NCBI GenBank assembly: GCA_946480565.1
Contig: CAMLKR010000028.1
Location: 1-19,736, forward strand
DNA from: an uncultured Arenimonas sp.
Lineage (GTDB): Bacteria; Pseudomonadota; Gammaproteobacteria; Xanthomonadales; Xanthomonadaceae
Reading direction: 5' to 3'
Length of the DNA: 19,736 bases
The notes under the pieces are model-generated. The model ran no database searches. It worked only from the letters and a program-made list of their open reading frames with translations, and had not been told where the DNA came from. The position numbers and the translations under genes were made by a program. Below are positions 1-7,465 of this stretch, piece by piece (the stretch's first letter is position 1; every line of letters starts with the position of its first letter).

Positions 1-2474
1 GCGCGTTCGGCGCCGGCGCGCTGGGCCTGGTTGCGCGAGTGGATCTCGTTGAGCTGCAGGCGGCGGCCGAACACGGTTTCGACGTAACCCTGGTCGCGCG
101 CCTGCTGGCGCACGCGTTCCATGTAGTCGCGCACGCCGGGGTACTTGGCGAAGTACAGCGCGATGTAGTCCTGCGCCTCGCCGCGGCCGATGCCGAGCTG
201 GCGCGCCAGGCCGAAGGCGCTCATGCCGTACATCAGGCCGAAGTTGATCGCCTTGGCGGCGCGGCGCTGGTCCGGGGTGACGGTGTCGACGGTGGCGCCG
301 AACACTTCGGCCGCGGTGGCCCGATGCACGTCCTGGCCCCCGGCGAACGCGGCGAGCAGGCCCGGGTCTTCCGACAGGTGCGCCATGATGCGCAGCTCGA
401 TCTGCGAATAGTCGCAGGCCACGATCTGCTTGCCCGGCGGCGCGATGAAGGCGGTGCGGATGCGCCGGCCGTCCTCGGTGCGGATCGGGATGTTCTGCAG
501 GTTCGGGTCGTTCGAGCTCAGGCGACCCGTTGCCGCGCCGGCCTGGTGGTAGCTGGTGTGCACGCGGCCAGTGTCGGGATTGACCATCTCCGGCAGCTTG
601 TCGGTGTAGGTGTTGCGCAGCTTGGCCAGGCCGCGGTAGTCCAGGATCAGGCGCGGCAGCTCGTGCTGGTCGGCGATCGCCTCCAGCGCCTCCTCGTTGG
701 TCGAGGGCGCGCCGGTCGGCGTCTTCACCAGCGCCGGAAGCTTCAGCTCCTCGAACAGCAGCTGGCCCAGCTGCTTGGGCGAATCGAGGTTGAAGGCGCG
801 GCCGGCGATCTCGTGCGCGCGCTGCTGCGCCGCCATCATGCGCTGGGACAGGTCGGCGCTCTGGCGGCGCAGCTCGGCCGCGTCGATCAACACGCCGGCG
901 TACTCCATGCGCTCCAGCACCGGCACCAGCGGCATCTCGATGTCGCGGTAGACCGACTGCAGCGCCGGCTCGGCGGCCAGTTTCGCCGACAGCACCCGGT
1001 GCAGCCGCAGGGTGACGTCGGCGTCCTCGGCGGCGTATTTCGTCGCGTCGTCCAGGGCGACCTGGGAGAACAGGATCTGCTTGGCGCCCTTGCCGGCCAC
1101 CTGTTCGTACTTGATGGTCTGATAGCCCAGGTATTTCTGCGCCAGCGTGTCCATGTCGTGGCGCAGGCCGCCGGCGTTGAAGACGAAGCTCTCGAGCATC
1201 GTGTCCTCGGCGTAACCGCGCACGGTGACGCCGTGCCGGCGCAGCACGTGCAGGTCGTACTTGCCGTGCTGGCCCAGCTTGGCCTTGCCGGCGTCCTCCA
1301 GGATCGGGCGCAGCGCCTCCAGCACCAGCGGACGCGCAAGCTGCTCCGGCGCGCCGGGATAGTCGTGGCCGACCGGGATGTAGCAGGCCTTGCCGGGCTC
1401 GACCGCGAAGCTCAGGCCGACCAGGTTGGCCCGCATCGGGTCCAGGGAGTCGGTTTCGGTGTCGAAGGCGATCACCGCGGCGGTAGCGAGCTGGGCGACC
1501 CAGGCCTGCAGCCGGTCCGGCGTGGTCACGCATTCGTACTCGCCGGCGGCCGAAAGTGCCGGGTCGAGCGGTGGCTCGGGCGCGGCCGCCGGCGCGGCGG
1601 CCTTGCCGGCTTTCGCGGGCGTCGCGGCGCCGCCGCCGTCCAGCTCCTTCAGCGCGGCGTTGAAGCCGTAGCGCGCGTACAGGCCGCGCAGCGCCTCGAC
1701 GTCGCGCGGGCGCAGCCGCAGGTCGGAAGGCGCCAGGTCCAGCGCCACGTCGGTCTTGATGGTCACCAACTGCTGGTTCAGCGGCAGGCGCGGCAGCGCG
1801 GCGCGCAGGTTCTCGCCGATCTTGCCGCCGATCTTTTCCGCGCTGGCGATCACCGATTCCAGCGTGCCGTATTCGCCCAGCCATTTGGCGGCGGTCTTGG
1901 GGCCGCACTTGTCGACGCCGGGCACGTTGTCCACGGAGTCGCCCATCAGCGCCAGCAGGTCGACCACCTGGTCCGGGCGCACGCCGAACTTCTCGAACAC
2001 GCCGGCGTCGTCGAGCACGCTGCCGGTCATGGTGTTGGTCAGCGTGATGCCGGGCCGCACCAGCTGGGCGAAGTCCTTGTCGCCGGTGGAGATGGTGACC
2101 GGGATGCCGGCGGCGTGTGCCTGCAGCGCCAACGTGCCGATCACGTCGTCGGCCTCCACGCCCGGCACGCGCAGGATCGGGAACCCCAGCGCCTCGACGA
2201 TGCGCATCATCGGCTCGACCTGGGCCCGCAGCTCGTCCGGCATCGGTGGCCGGTTGGCCTTGTATTCGGGATAAAGCGCGTCGCGGAAGGTCGGGCCGGA
2301 GGCGTCCACCACAAAGGCGGTGAAGTCCGGGTTTTCCTTCAGCGTGGCGCGAAGCATGTTGACGATGCCGAACAGCGCGCCACTGGGCGAACCGTCGGGC
2401 GCGGTCAGCGGCGGCAGCGCGTGGAAGGCGCGGTACAGGTAGGACGAGCCGTCGATCAGGACGAGGCGGGACAT
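1..2474 (-). CDS. polA: DNA polymerase I, C-terminus cut off by the window edge
   Basis: Repair and Okazaki-fragment polymerase with 5' nuclease, 3'-5' proofreading and polymerase domains; the first 824 codons are present. The N-terminus (LVLIDGSSYLYRAFHALPPL) and the stretch VVDASGPTFRD...YKANRPPMPDELRAQ are typical of the 5' nuclease. The proofreading domain looks active: DTETDSLD at about residue 338 supplies the paired acidic residues (E. coli D355/E357), followed by KYD and YAAEDAD. In the polymerase domain, motif A DYSQIELRIMAHLSED begins at residue 688 and the O-helix AAKAINFGLMYGMSAFGLA carries Lys741. The frame is open to base 3; roughly 100 residues, including the final HDE catalytic motif, lie outside the window. 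The ATG at 2474 matches the usual MSRLVLIDGSS beginning; an in-frame ATG at 2489 is possible. It is divergent from the DUF2782 gene. Identity is near certain. Confidence 0.97.
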   Translation of the reverse strand, partial: MSRLVLIDGSSYLYRAFHALPPLTAPDGSPSGALFGIVNMLRATLKENPDFTAFVVDASGPTFRDALYPEYKANRPPMPDELRAQVEPMMRIVEALGFPILRVPGVEADDVIGTLALQAHAAGIPVTISTGDKDFAQLVRPGITLTNTMTGSVLDDAGVFEKFGVRPDQVVDLLALMGDSVDNVPGVDKCGPKTAAKWLGEYGTLESVIASAEKIGGKIGENLRAALPRLPLNQQLVTIKTDVALDLAPSDLRLRPRDVEALRGLYARYGFNAALKELDGGGAATPAKAGKAAAPAAAPEPPLDPALSAAGEYECVTTPDRLQAWVAQLATAAVIAFDTETDSLDPMRANLVGLSFAVEPGKACYIPVGHDYPGAPEQLARPLVLEALRPILEDAGKAKLGQHGKYDLHVLRRHGVTVRGYAEDTMLESFVFNAGGLRHDMDTLAQKYLGYQTIKYEQVAGKGAKQILFSQVALDDATKYAAEDADVTLRLHRVLSAKLAAEPALQSVYRDIEMPLVPVLERMEYAGVLIDAAELRRQSADLSQRMMAAQQRAHEIAGRAFNLDSPKQLGQLLFEELKLPALVKTPTGAPSTNEEALEAIADQHELPRLILDYRGLAKLRNTYTDKLPEMVNPDTGRVHTSYHQAGAATGRLSSNDPNLQNIPIRTEDGRRIRTAFIAPPGKQIVACDYSQIELRIMAHLSEDPGLLAAFAGGQDVHRATAAEVFGATVDTVTPDQRRAAKAINFGLMYGMSAFGLARQLGIGRGEAQDYIALYFAKYPGVRDYMERVRQQARDQGYVETVFGRRLQLNEIHSRNQAQRAGAER

Positions 2475-2501
2475 GGCGTGGCCTGGCATGGGCAGGCGAC
2501 G

Positions 2502-2507
2502 ATTCTA
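2502..2507 (-). promoter_or_regulatory. candidate -10 box for polA (TAGAAT)
   Basis: Read on the minus strand, TAGAAT matches the sigma-70 -10 consensus at five of six bases and lies 27 bases before the polA ATG, giving an expected leader of about 20 bases. No good -35 hexamer stands at 16-18 bases upstream, so the assignment rests on the -10 box and its position. Confidence 0.4.
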
Positions 2508-2520
2508 AGCCCGCGGGGCC

Positions 2521-2549
2521 TTGAGCGCCCCGGGCGCATTTGCCATCCT
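2521..2549 (+). promoter_or_regulatory. candidate promoter of the DUF2782-TRAP-GNAT operon
   Basis: TTGAGC (2521-2526) and CATCCT (2544-2549) are separated by 17 bases, placing a start site about 25 bases before the first gene. The -10 matches consensus at only three positions. It is the best pair I find in the short divergent gap shared with polA. Confidence 0.28.
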
Positions 2550-2567
2550 GCCCTGCCCCCCCGCGCC

Positions 2568-2573
2568 AGGAGA
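2568..2573 (+). promoter_or_regulatory. ribosome binding site fixing the DUF2782 start
   Basis: AGGAGA lies seven bases before the ATG at 2581. It decides in favour of that start over upstream in-frame ATG codons at 2521 and later, which would add a proline-rich, non-conserved leader and spoil the signal peptide. Confidence 0.75.
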
Positions 2574-2580
2574 ATCCGCC

Positions 2581-2904
2581 ATGTCCCCGATGCTGCCGCT
2601 GCTGCTGGCCCTGTTCGCCCAGGACGCCGACACCGCCAAGGCCGGCGACGTGCCGGTGCCCGAAAAGGTCGAGGCGCCGGCGGTGCAGGACGAAGACCCG
2701 CCCAGCGTCGCCATCCGCATCGAGGACAACGGCGACCGGGTCGAGGAGTACCGGCAAAACGGCCAGCTCTACATGGTCAAGGTGACGCCGGAACGTGGTC
2801 CTTCCTATTACCTCTACGACACCGACGGCAATGGCCGCCTGAACCGCGACGACCGCCTGCCCAAGGTCTCGCCGGTGTACTGGACGATCTACGAATGGGA
2901 CTGA
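2581..2904 (+). CDS. DUF2782 family exported protein
   Basis: A 107-residue protein of unknown function. It begins with a short hydrophobic stretch (MSPMLPLLLALFA) that resembles a signal peptide, then an acidic, proline-rich linker to about residue 43, then a compact domain with IRIEDNGDRVEEYRQNGQLY and a C-terminal PVYWTIYEWD. This layout and its place beside polA match the DUF2782 family known from Pseudomonas and xanthomonads. Residues 80-91 (DTDGNGRLNRDD) have the D-x-D-x-N-G-x-L-x-x-x-D spacing of an EF-hand calcium loop. A good ribosome binding site precedes it, and it overlaps the next gene (TRAP small permease) by ten bases, so the two are probably translated together. Export and calcium binding are inferences; the family assignment is from memory of its pattern. 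Confidence 0.85.
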   Translation: MSPMLPLLLALFAQDADTAKAGDVPVPEKVEAPAVQDEDPPSVAIRIEDNGDRVEEYRQNGQLYMVKVTPERGPSYYLYDTDGNGRLNRDDRLPKVSPVYWTIYEWD

Positions 2905-3416
2905 GCGCCCTGGCGCCGCTGGAGCGCGCCGCCGATGCCCTGAGCGAAGCCGCGGGGCGCCTTGCCGCCGTGCTGGCCGTGGCCGTCGTGGCGCTGGTGT
3001 TCGGCCTGGTGGTCGCGCGCTACGGTTTCGGCGCGGGTTCGGTCGCGGCCCAGGAGGCGGTGCTGTGGCTGCACGCCAGCATCTTCCTGCTGGGCCTGGC
3101 CTATGCGCTGCGGCACGACGCGCACGTGCGCGTGGACGTGTTCTCGCAACGCTGGCGCCCGCGCACCCGCGCCTGGGTCGAATTCGGCGCGGGCCTGGCC
3201 CTGCTGCTGCCCTTCTGCCTCTTCATGATCGTCATCAGCGTGGACTACGTGGCGGCGAGCTGGGCGACGAACGAGGGCTCGCGCGATCCCGGCGGCCTGC
3301 CCGGCTGGTACCTGCTGAAGTCGCTGATGCCGCTTTCGGCGGGCCTGCTGGCGCTGCAGGGCCTTGCCACAACCCTGCGTGCGCTGCGGCGCGCCTTGGG
3401 GCGCGGGGGCGCATGA
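2895..3416 (+). CDS. TRAP transporter small permease (DctQ-type)
   Basis: Small membrane subunit of a tripartite ATP-independent periplasmic transporter, 173 residues. Four hydrophobic segments are visible at about 23-42, 55-72, 97-117 and 143-161. The HVRVDVF motif at residues 77-83 and the SRDPGGLPGWYLLKS stretch before the last helix are characteristic of the DctQ family. It pairs with the large permease encoded directly downstream, with which it overlaps by four bases (ATGA), a standard sign of translational coupling. The start at 2895 lies inside the end of the DUF2782 gene. The same reading frame stays open far upstream, antisense to polA, but that extension is not coding. The binding-protein partner is on the other strand at 6279-7376. 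Confidence 0.92.
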   Translation: MGLSALAPLERAADALSEAAGRLAAVLAVAVVALVFGLVVARYGFGAGSVAAQEAVLWLHASIFLLGLAYALRHDAHVRVDVFSQRWRPRTRAWVEFGAGLALLLPFCLFMIVISVDYVAASWATNEGSRDPGGLPGWYLLKSLMPLSAGLLALQGLATTLRALRRALGRGGA

Positions 3417-4795
3417 GCCTGCACGACCAGCATGTCCTGATGATCGCGCTGCTGGTGCTGGGCCTGTTCGCCGGCCTGGCCAGCGGCTTCCCGGTGGCCT
3501 TCGTGCTGGGCGGCGTGGCCCTGCTGGCGGCCGGCCTGGGCATGCTGCTGGGCAACTTCGACCCGAGCTTCCTCGAAGCCTTCCCGAACCGCGTGTTCGG
3601 CGTGATGGGCAACGAGACCCTGGTGGCGGTGCCGCTCTTCGTGTTCATGGGCGTGATGCTGGAGAAGTCGCGCATCGCCGAGTCGCTGCTCGAGGCCGTG
3701 GCGGCACTGTTCGGCCGGGTGCGCGGCGGCCTGGTGGTGGCGGTGCTGCTCGTGGGCGCGCTGCTGGCCGCCTCCACCGGCATCGTCGGCGCCACCGTGG
3801 TGGCGATGGGCCTGATCTCGCTGCCGACCATGCTGCGCCACGGCTACTGCCCGCGCCTGGCCAGCGGCGCCATCTGCGCCTCGGGCACGCTGGGCCAGAT
3901 CATCCCGCCCTCGATCGTGCTGGTGCTGCTGGGCGACCAGCTCGGCAACGCCTACCAGCAGGCGCAGCTGAAGCAGGGCATCTTCGCGCCGGAAACGGTG
4001 TCGGTCAGCGACCTGTTCGCCGGCGCGCTGGTGCCGGGCCTGGCCCTGGTGGCGCTGTACCTGGCCTATGCCCTGTGGGTGGCCTGGCGGCAGCCGGAGC
4101 GCGCGCCCGCGCTGAAGGAACTCGCGCCGCGTTCGGCGCTGCAGCTGGTGAAGGCGATCGTACCGGCGCTGTCTCTGATCGCATTGGTGCTGGGTTCGAT
4201 CCTGGGCGGTTACGCCACGGCGACCGAGGCCGCGGCCGTGGGCGCGGTCGGCGCGACGATGTTCGCGGCCCTGCAGCGGCGGCTGGGACTGGCGCGGCTG
4301 TTCGAGGTCGGACGGGAAACGGTGAAGGTCACGGCGATGGTGTTCGCCATCCTGGTCGGCGCGGCGCTGTTCTCGCTGGTGTTCCGCGGCTACGGCGGCG
4401 ACGACCTGGTGCACGGGGCGCTGGCGGGGCTGCCCGGCGGCAAGTGGGGCGCCATCGTCGCGGTGATGCTGCTGATGTTCCTGCTCGGCTTCGTGCTGGA
4501 CTTCATCGAGATCGTGTTCGTGATCGTGCCGATCGTCGGCCCGGTGCTGCTGGCCCTGGGCGTGGACCCGGTGTGGCTGGGCGTGATGATGGCGATCAAC
4601 CTGCAGACCTCGTTCCTGACGCCACCCTTCGGCTTCGCGCTGTTCTACCTGCGTGGCGTGGCGCCGCCGGAACTGCGCACCGCCGACATCTACCGCGGCG
4701 TCGCGCCCTTCATCCTGATCCAGCTGGTCGTGCTGGCCCTGGTCGCGGCCTTCCCGGGCATGGCGACCGCCCTTCCGGAGTGGTTGTATGGCTGA
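3413..4795 (+). CDS. TRAP transporter large permease (DctM-type)
   Basis: The 460-residue, many-helix subunit that carries substrate across the inner membrane using the sodium gradient in characterised TRAP systems. Hydrophobic helices run along the whole length, and DctM hallmarks are present: GFPVAFVLGG near the start, NETLVAVPLFVFMG, the glycine-rich STGIVGATVVAMGLISLP, GTLGQIIPPSIVLVLLGDQ, and NLQTSFLTPPFGFALFYLRG near the end. The loop after LGDQ is longer than in C4-dicarboxylate DctM, as I recall for the 2-oxoacid/mannitol-chloroaromatic branch. It overlaps both neighbours (four bases with the small permease, eight with the acetyltransferase gene), so all are likely one transcript. Substrate is not determined by this subunit alone. 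Confidence 0.95.
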   Translation: MSLHDQHVLMIALLVLGLFAGLASGFPVAFVLGGVALLAAGLGMLLGNFDPSFLEAFPNRVFGVMGNETLVAVPLFVFMGVMLEKSRIAESLLEAVAALFGRVRGGLVVAVLLVGALLAASTGIVGATVVAMGLISLPTMLRHGYCPRLASGAICASGTLGQIIPPSIVLVLLGDQLGNAYQQAQLKQGIFAPETVSVSDLFAGALVPGLALVALYLAYALWVAWRQPERAPALKELAPRSALQLVKAIVPALSLIALVLGSILGGYATATEAAAVGAVGATMFAALQRRLGLARLFEVGRETVKVTAMVFAILVGAALFSLVFRGYGGDDLVHGALAGLPGGKWGAIVAVMLLMFLLGFVLDFIEIVFVIVPIVGPVLLALGVDPVWLGVMMAINLQTSFLTPPFGFALFYLRGVAPPELRTADIYRGVAPFILIQLVVLALVAAFPGMATALPEWLYG

Positions 4796-5213
4796 ACTGC
4801 GCATCAGCACCGAATTCGCGGACATCGATTTCGACGTCGTGCATGGATTCCTGAGCACCCAGGCCTACTGGTGCCCCGGCATCCCGCGCGCGGTGGTGGA
4901 ACGGGCGGCGGCGAACTCGCTGTGTTTCAGCGCGCTGCTCGACGGCCGCCAGGTCGGCTTCGCGCGGGTGATCGGCGACCGCGCCACCTTCGCCTACCTC
5001 GCCGACGTGTTCGTGCTGCCCGGGGTCCGCGGCCAGGGCATCTCGAAAGCGCTGATGGCGGCGATCATGGCGCACCCGGATACGCAGAAGCTGCGCCGCT
5101 TCGCGCTGGCGACCTCGGACGCGCACGCGCTCTACGCGCAGTACGGCTTCGGGGCGCTGTCGCGGCCCGACACCTTCATGGAACGCTACAAGCCCGACGC
5201 CTACCTGGACTGA
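4788..5213 (+). CDS. GNAT family N-acetyltransferase
   Basis: A 141-residue single-domain GNAT protein expected to transfer an acetyl group from acetyl-CoA to an amine; the acceptor is unknown. The acetyl-CoA-binding motif A is seen at residues 73-90 (DVFVLPGVRGQGISKALM), with RGQGIS as the pyrophosphate loop; Ser replaces the last Gly/Ala of the consensus, which is usual in this subgroup. The C-terminal HALYAQYGFGAL is the typical GNAT motif B region with its tyrosine. It is the last gene of the plus-strand operon, starting within the final codons of the TRAP large permease. Its TGA directly abuts the TGA of the convergent cytochrome gene with no bases between. The family call is firm. Confidence 0.9.
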   Translation: MAELRISTEFADIDFDVVHGFLSTQAYWCPGIPRAVVERAAANSLCFSALLDGRQVGFARVIGDRATFAYLADVFVLPGVRGQGISKALMAAIMAHPDTQKLRRFALATSDAHALYAQYGFGALSRPDTFMERYKPDAYLD

Positions 5214-6113
5214 TCAGCCCTTGCCCGTGCCGGGCTTCGGCGGCAGCGCGGACAGGTGCAGCCAGATCGCGCGCAGCTCCTCGTCGGTCATGTTCGCGTA
5301 CACCTTCCAGGGCATGAAGCCGTGCAGCTCGCGGCCGTCGGGGCGCTGGCCCTGGCGGATCACCTTGACGAAGTCGGCCTCGGTCCAGCCGGCCAGGCCG
5401 CTGGCATGCGGCGTCAGGTTGGCGGCCTCCGGCAGCTCGGGCGGCGTGCCCGGCACGCGCTGGCCGGCGAGGTCCTGGCCGTGGCAGCCGGTGCAGGTCT
5501 GGGCGAGGTAGGCACCGTAGGCTGCGCTCGGACCCTGCGGCGGCGAGACGCGCACGCGCGGGCTGTGGTCCAGGGCTTCCGCCGGCACCAGGTCGAGCTT
5601 GCCCAGCAGGTAGAGCACGCGGCCCAGCGGCCGGACCTCGAAGGGCGGCGGCGCGTTGTCCGAGGCCGGCAGCATCTGAAGGTGGGCGACCAGGGCCGCG
5701 GTGTCGGCGTCGGAAAGGTCCTTGAAGTCGCCGACCGGCATGAAGCGCAGCGGGCGGCCATCGGGACCCACGCCATGGCGGATGGCCGCGGCCAGCTGGT
5801 CGGCGCCATAGCGCTCGGCCAGGTTCGAGGGCGTGAGGTTGGGCGCGGTGACGCGCGCGACCGGGCCGGCGTCGAACACGACCTTGCCGATGCCGCCCTC
5901 GCCGTGGCACTCGACGCAGCCCAGCACCGTGTAGAGATGCGCGCCGCGCTCGCGCTCGGCGGCGTCGCCGCGGAACTGCAGCGGCGCGTCGGCGATCGCG
6001 TAGCGCCTGGCCAGCGCGTTTTCGGTCTTGGCCCAGGCCGCCGCGTACAGCGTGACCATCAGGCCGATGAAGACGCCGGCCAGCCAGGCCGCCCGTTTGA
6101 ACCACTTGCCCAT
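5214..6113 (-). CDS. membrane-anchored diheme cytochrome c
   Basis: A 299-residue electron carrier with two class I c-type domains. An uncleaved-looking hydrophobic anchor (residues 8-27, after MGKWFKR) would hold it in the inner membrane facing the periplasm. The heme motifs are CVECH at 66-70 and CTGCH at 207-211. Probable axial methionines are M125 (RFMPVGDF) and M267 (GFMPWKVY). The repeated APNLTP/ANLTP and GPDGRPL/RPDGREL elements resemble the cytochrome subunits of periplasmic dehydrogenases. The ATG at 6113 was chosen because a strong AAGGAAGG site lies just upstream; an open extension to 6179 lacks one. The TRAP binding-protein gene lies 165 bases upstream on the same strand. The electron donor cannot be told from the sequence, and no dehydrogenase subunit is in the window. 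Confidence 0.93.
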   Translation of the reverse strand: MGKWFKRAAWLAGVFIGLMVTLYAAAWAKTENALARRYAIADAPLQFRGDAAERERGAHLYTVLGCVECHGEGGIGKVVFDAGPVARVTAPNLTPSNLAERYGADQLAAAIRHGVGPDGRPLRFMPVGDFKDLSDADTAALVAHLQMLPASDNAPPPFEVRPLGRVLYLLGKLDLVPAEALDHSPRVRVSPPQGPSAAYGAYLAQTCTGCHGQDLAGQRVPGTPPELPEAANLTPHASGLAGWTEADFVKVIRQGQRPDGRELHGFMPWKVYANMTDEELRAIWLHLSALPPKPGTGKG

Positions 6114-6117
6114 GACA

Positions 6118-6127
6118 CCTTCCTTCC
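6118..6127 (-). promoter_or_regulatory. ribosome binding site of the cytochrome gene
   Basis: GGAAGGAAGG on the minus strand ends four bases before the ATG at 6113. It supports that start over the longer open frame. Confidence 0.7.
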
Positions 6128-6278
6128 AGAACCTGGACCCTGAGTACGCAGGTTCCGGCGCCGGCCGGCCGGGGGGCATTCAGCCGCTATTTGGCAGGCG
6201 GGCGCCCACCCTGACTTCCGGCAGGGTCGCTGCGGCGGTTTTGCCATTCCGGCGCGACGCGACGGGCGGACGGCGCGC

Positions 6279-7376
6279 TCAGCCGCGGGTGGCGTAATAG
6301 GCCTCTTCCGACACCGCGTGCCAAGCCTTGGCCTGGGCCTGGAAGGCGCGCATGGAGTCGAGCGCACGGCGCGCCATCGGGTCCGACCCGGCGACCTCCT
6401 CCAGCACCTTGTCGGCCGCCTTGCGCAGGGCCAACAGCACGTCGTCGGGAAGCTGGCGCAGCTGCACGCCGTGTTCGCGCACCAGCGCATCGAGCGCCTG
6501 CTGGTTGCGCGCGGTGTATTCGGCCAGCATCGCGTCGTTCACCGCGCGGCAGCACGCCTCGACGATGGCCTTGAGGTCGGCCGGAAGCGTTTCGAAGGCG
6601 GCCTGGTTGACCATGCATTCCAGGGTCGGGCCGGGTTCCTGCCAGCCCGGGTAATAACAGTGCTTGGCGGCACGATGCAGGCCGAAGGCGAGGTCGTTGT
6701 AGGGCCCGACCCACTCGGCGGCATCGATGGCGCCCGACTGCAGCGCGCTGAAGATCTCGCCGCCCGGCACGTTCACCGGCGCCGCGCCGACCCGCGCCAT
6801 CACCTCGCCACCCAGGCCGGGGATGCGCATCTTCAGCCCCTTGAGGTCGGCCAGCGATTCCAGCGGCTTGCGGAACCAGCCCGCCATCTGCACGCCGGTG
6901 TTGCCGGCGGGAAACGGCACCAGGCCGAAGGGCGCGTACAGTTCGCGCCACAGCTCCAGGCCGCCGCCGCTGTAGAGCCAGCCGTTCATCTCCTGGGCGT
7001 TCAGCCCGAAGGGCACCGCGCAGAAGAAGGGCGCGGCGGCGGCCTTTCCCTTCCAGTAGTAGGACGCGGAATGGCCCATCTCGGCGGTGCCGCGGCCGAC
7101 GGCGTCGAACACCTCGAAGGCCGGCACCAGTTCGCCGGCGCCGTAGACCTTGATCGTCAGCCGGCCGCCGCTGGCCGCGGTGATCATCTCGGCGAGTTTC
7201 GCCGCGCCGGTGCCCAGGCCGGGGAAATTGGTCGGCCACGAGGTGACCATCTTCCACTGCAGGCGTTCGCTGGACACCGCGACGCCGGTCGCGCCCTCGC
7301 GCTGCGGCGCGCAGGCGGCGAGCCCGGTGGCGACGGCGGCCAGGCTGGCGCCACGAAGCAGTTCACGACGTTTCAT
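6279..7376 (-). CDS. TRAP transporter solute-binding lipoprotein, TakP-like (DctP family)
   Basis: Extracytoplasmic solute receptor, 365 residues, that would deliver substrate to the TRAP permeases encoded at 2895-4795. The N-terminus MKRRELLRGASLAAVATGLAAC combines a twin-arginine motif (R3, R4) with a lipobox LAAC ending at Cys22, suggesting a folded, lipid-anchored periplasmic protein. GNTGVQ (Q163), KMRIPG (R184) and AAEWVGPY (E221, W222) correspond to the ligand- and cation-binding residues I recall for Rhodobacter TakP, all at a constant offset of seven. This favours 2-oxo or hydroxy monocarboxylic acids over C4-dicarboxylates. The ATG at 7376 follows GGAG by five bases; a GTG six bases earlier overlaps that site and is less likely. 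It is on the opposite strand from its permeases, with its own candidate promoter. Confidence 0.93.
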   Translation of the reverse strand: MKRRELLRGASLAAVATGLAACAPQREGATGVAVSSERLQWKMVTSWPTNFPGLGTGAAKLAEMITAASGGRLTIKVYGAGELVPAFEVFDAVGRGTAEMGHSASYYWKGKAAAAPFFCAVPFGLNAQEMNGWLYSGGGLELWRELYAPFGLVPFPAGNTGVQMAGWFRKPLESLADLKGLKMRIPGLGGEVMARVGAAPVNVPGGEIFSALQSGAIDAAEWVGPYNDLAFGLHRAAKHCYYPGWQEPGPTLECMVNQAAFETLPADLKAIVEACCRAVNDAMLAEYTARNQQALDALVREHGVQLRQLPDDVLLALRKAADKVLEEVAGSDPMARRALDSMRAFQAQAKAWHAVSEEAYYATRG

Positions 7377-7412
7377 GGTCACTCCGGAAGCAGTAGAGAT
7401 GCGGGTCGGACG

Positions 7413-7440
7413 ATCTTAACGGTTCACTCCGGCGCTTCAA
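7413..7440 (-). promoter_or_regulatory. candidate promoter of the TRAP binding-protein gene
   Basis: On the minus strand TTGAAG (7435-7440) and TAAGAT (7413-7418) are 16 bases apart, each matching consensus at four of six positions. It sits in the 89-base gap after uvrD and would give a leader of about 30 bases. It would allow this gene to be expressed separately from uvrD. Confidence 0.4.
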
Positions 7441-7465
7441 TCACCACGTCATCCGGGCCAGCACC

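Noticed and set aside
39..2894. A very long plus-strand open frame antisense to polA and running into the TRAP small permease
   Set aside because: Only its last 173 codons (from 2895) look like a real protein; the rest is arginine/histidine/alanine-rich shadow of the polA codon pattern in GC-rich DNA.
6114..6278. Possible terminator or small gene between the TRAP binding-protein and cytochrome genes
   Set aside because: Only a weak five-base stem (CCCTG/CAGGG) without a T-tract is present, and no open frame has both a ribosome site and a protein-like sequence.
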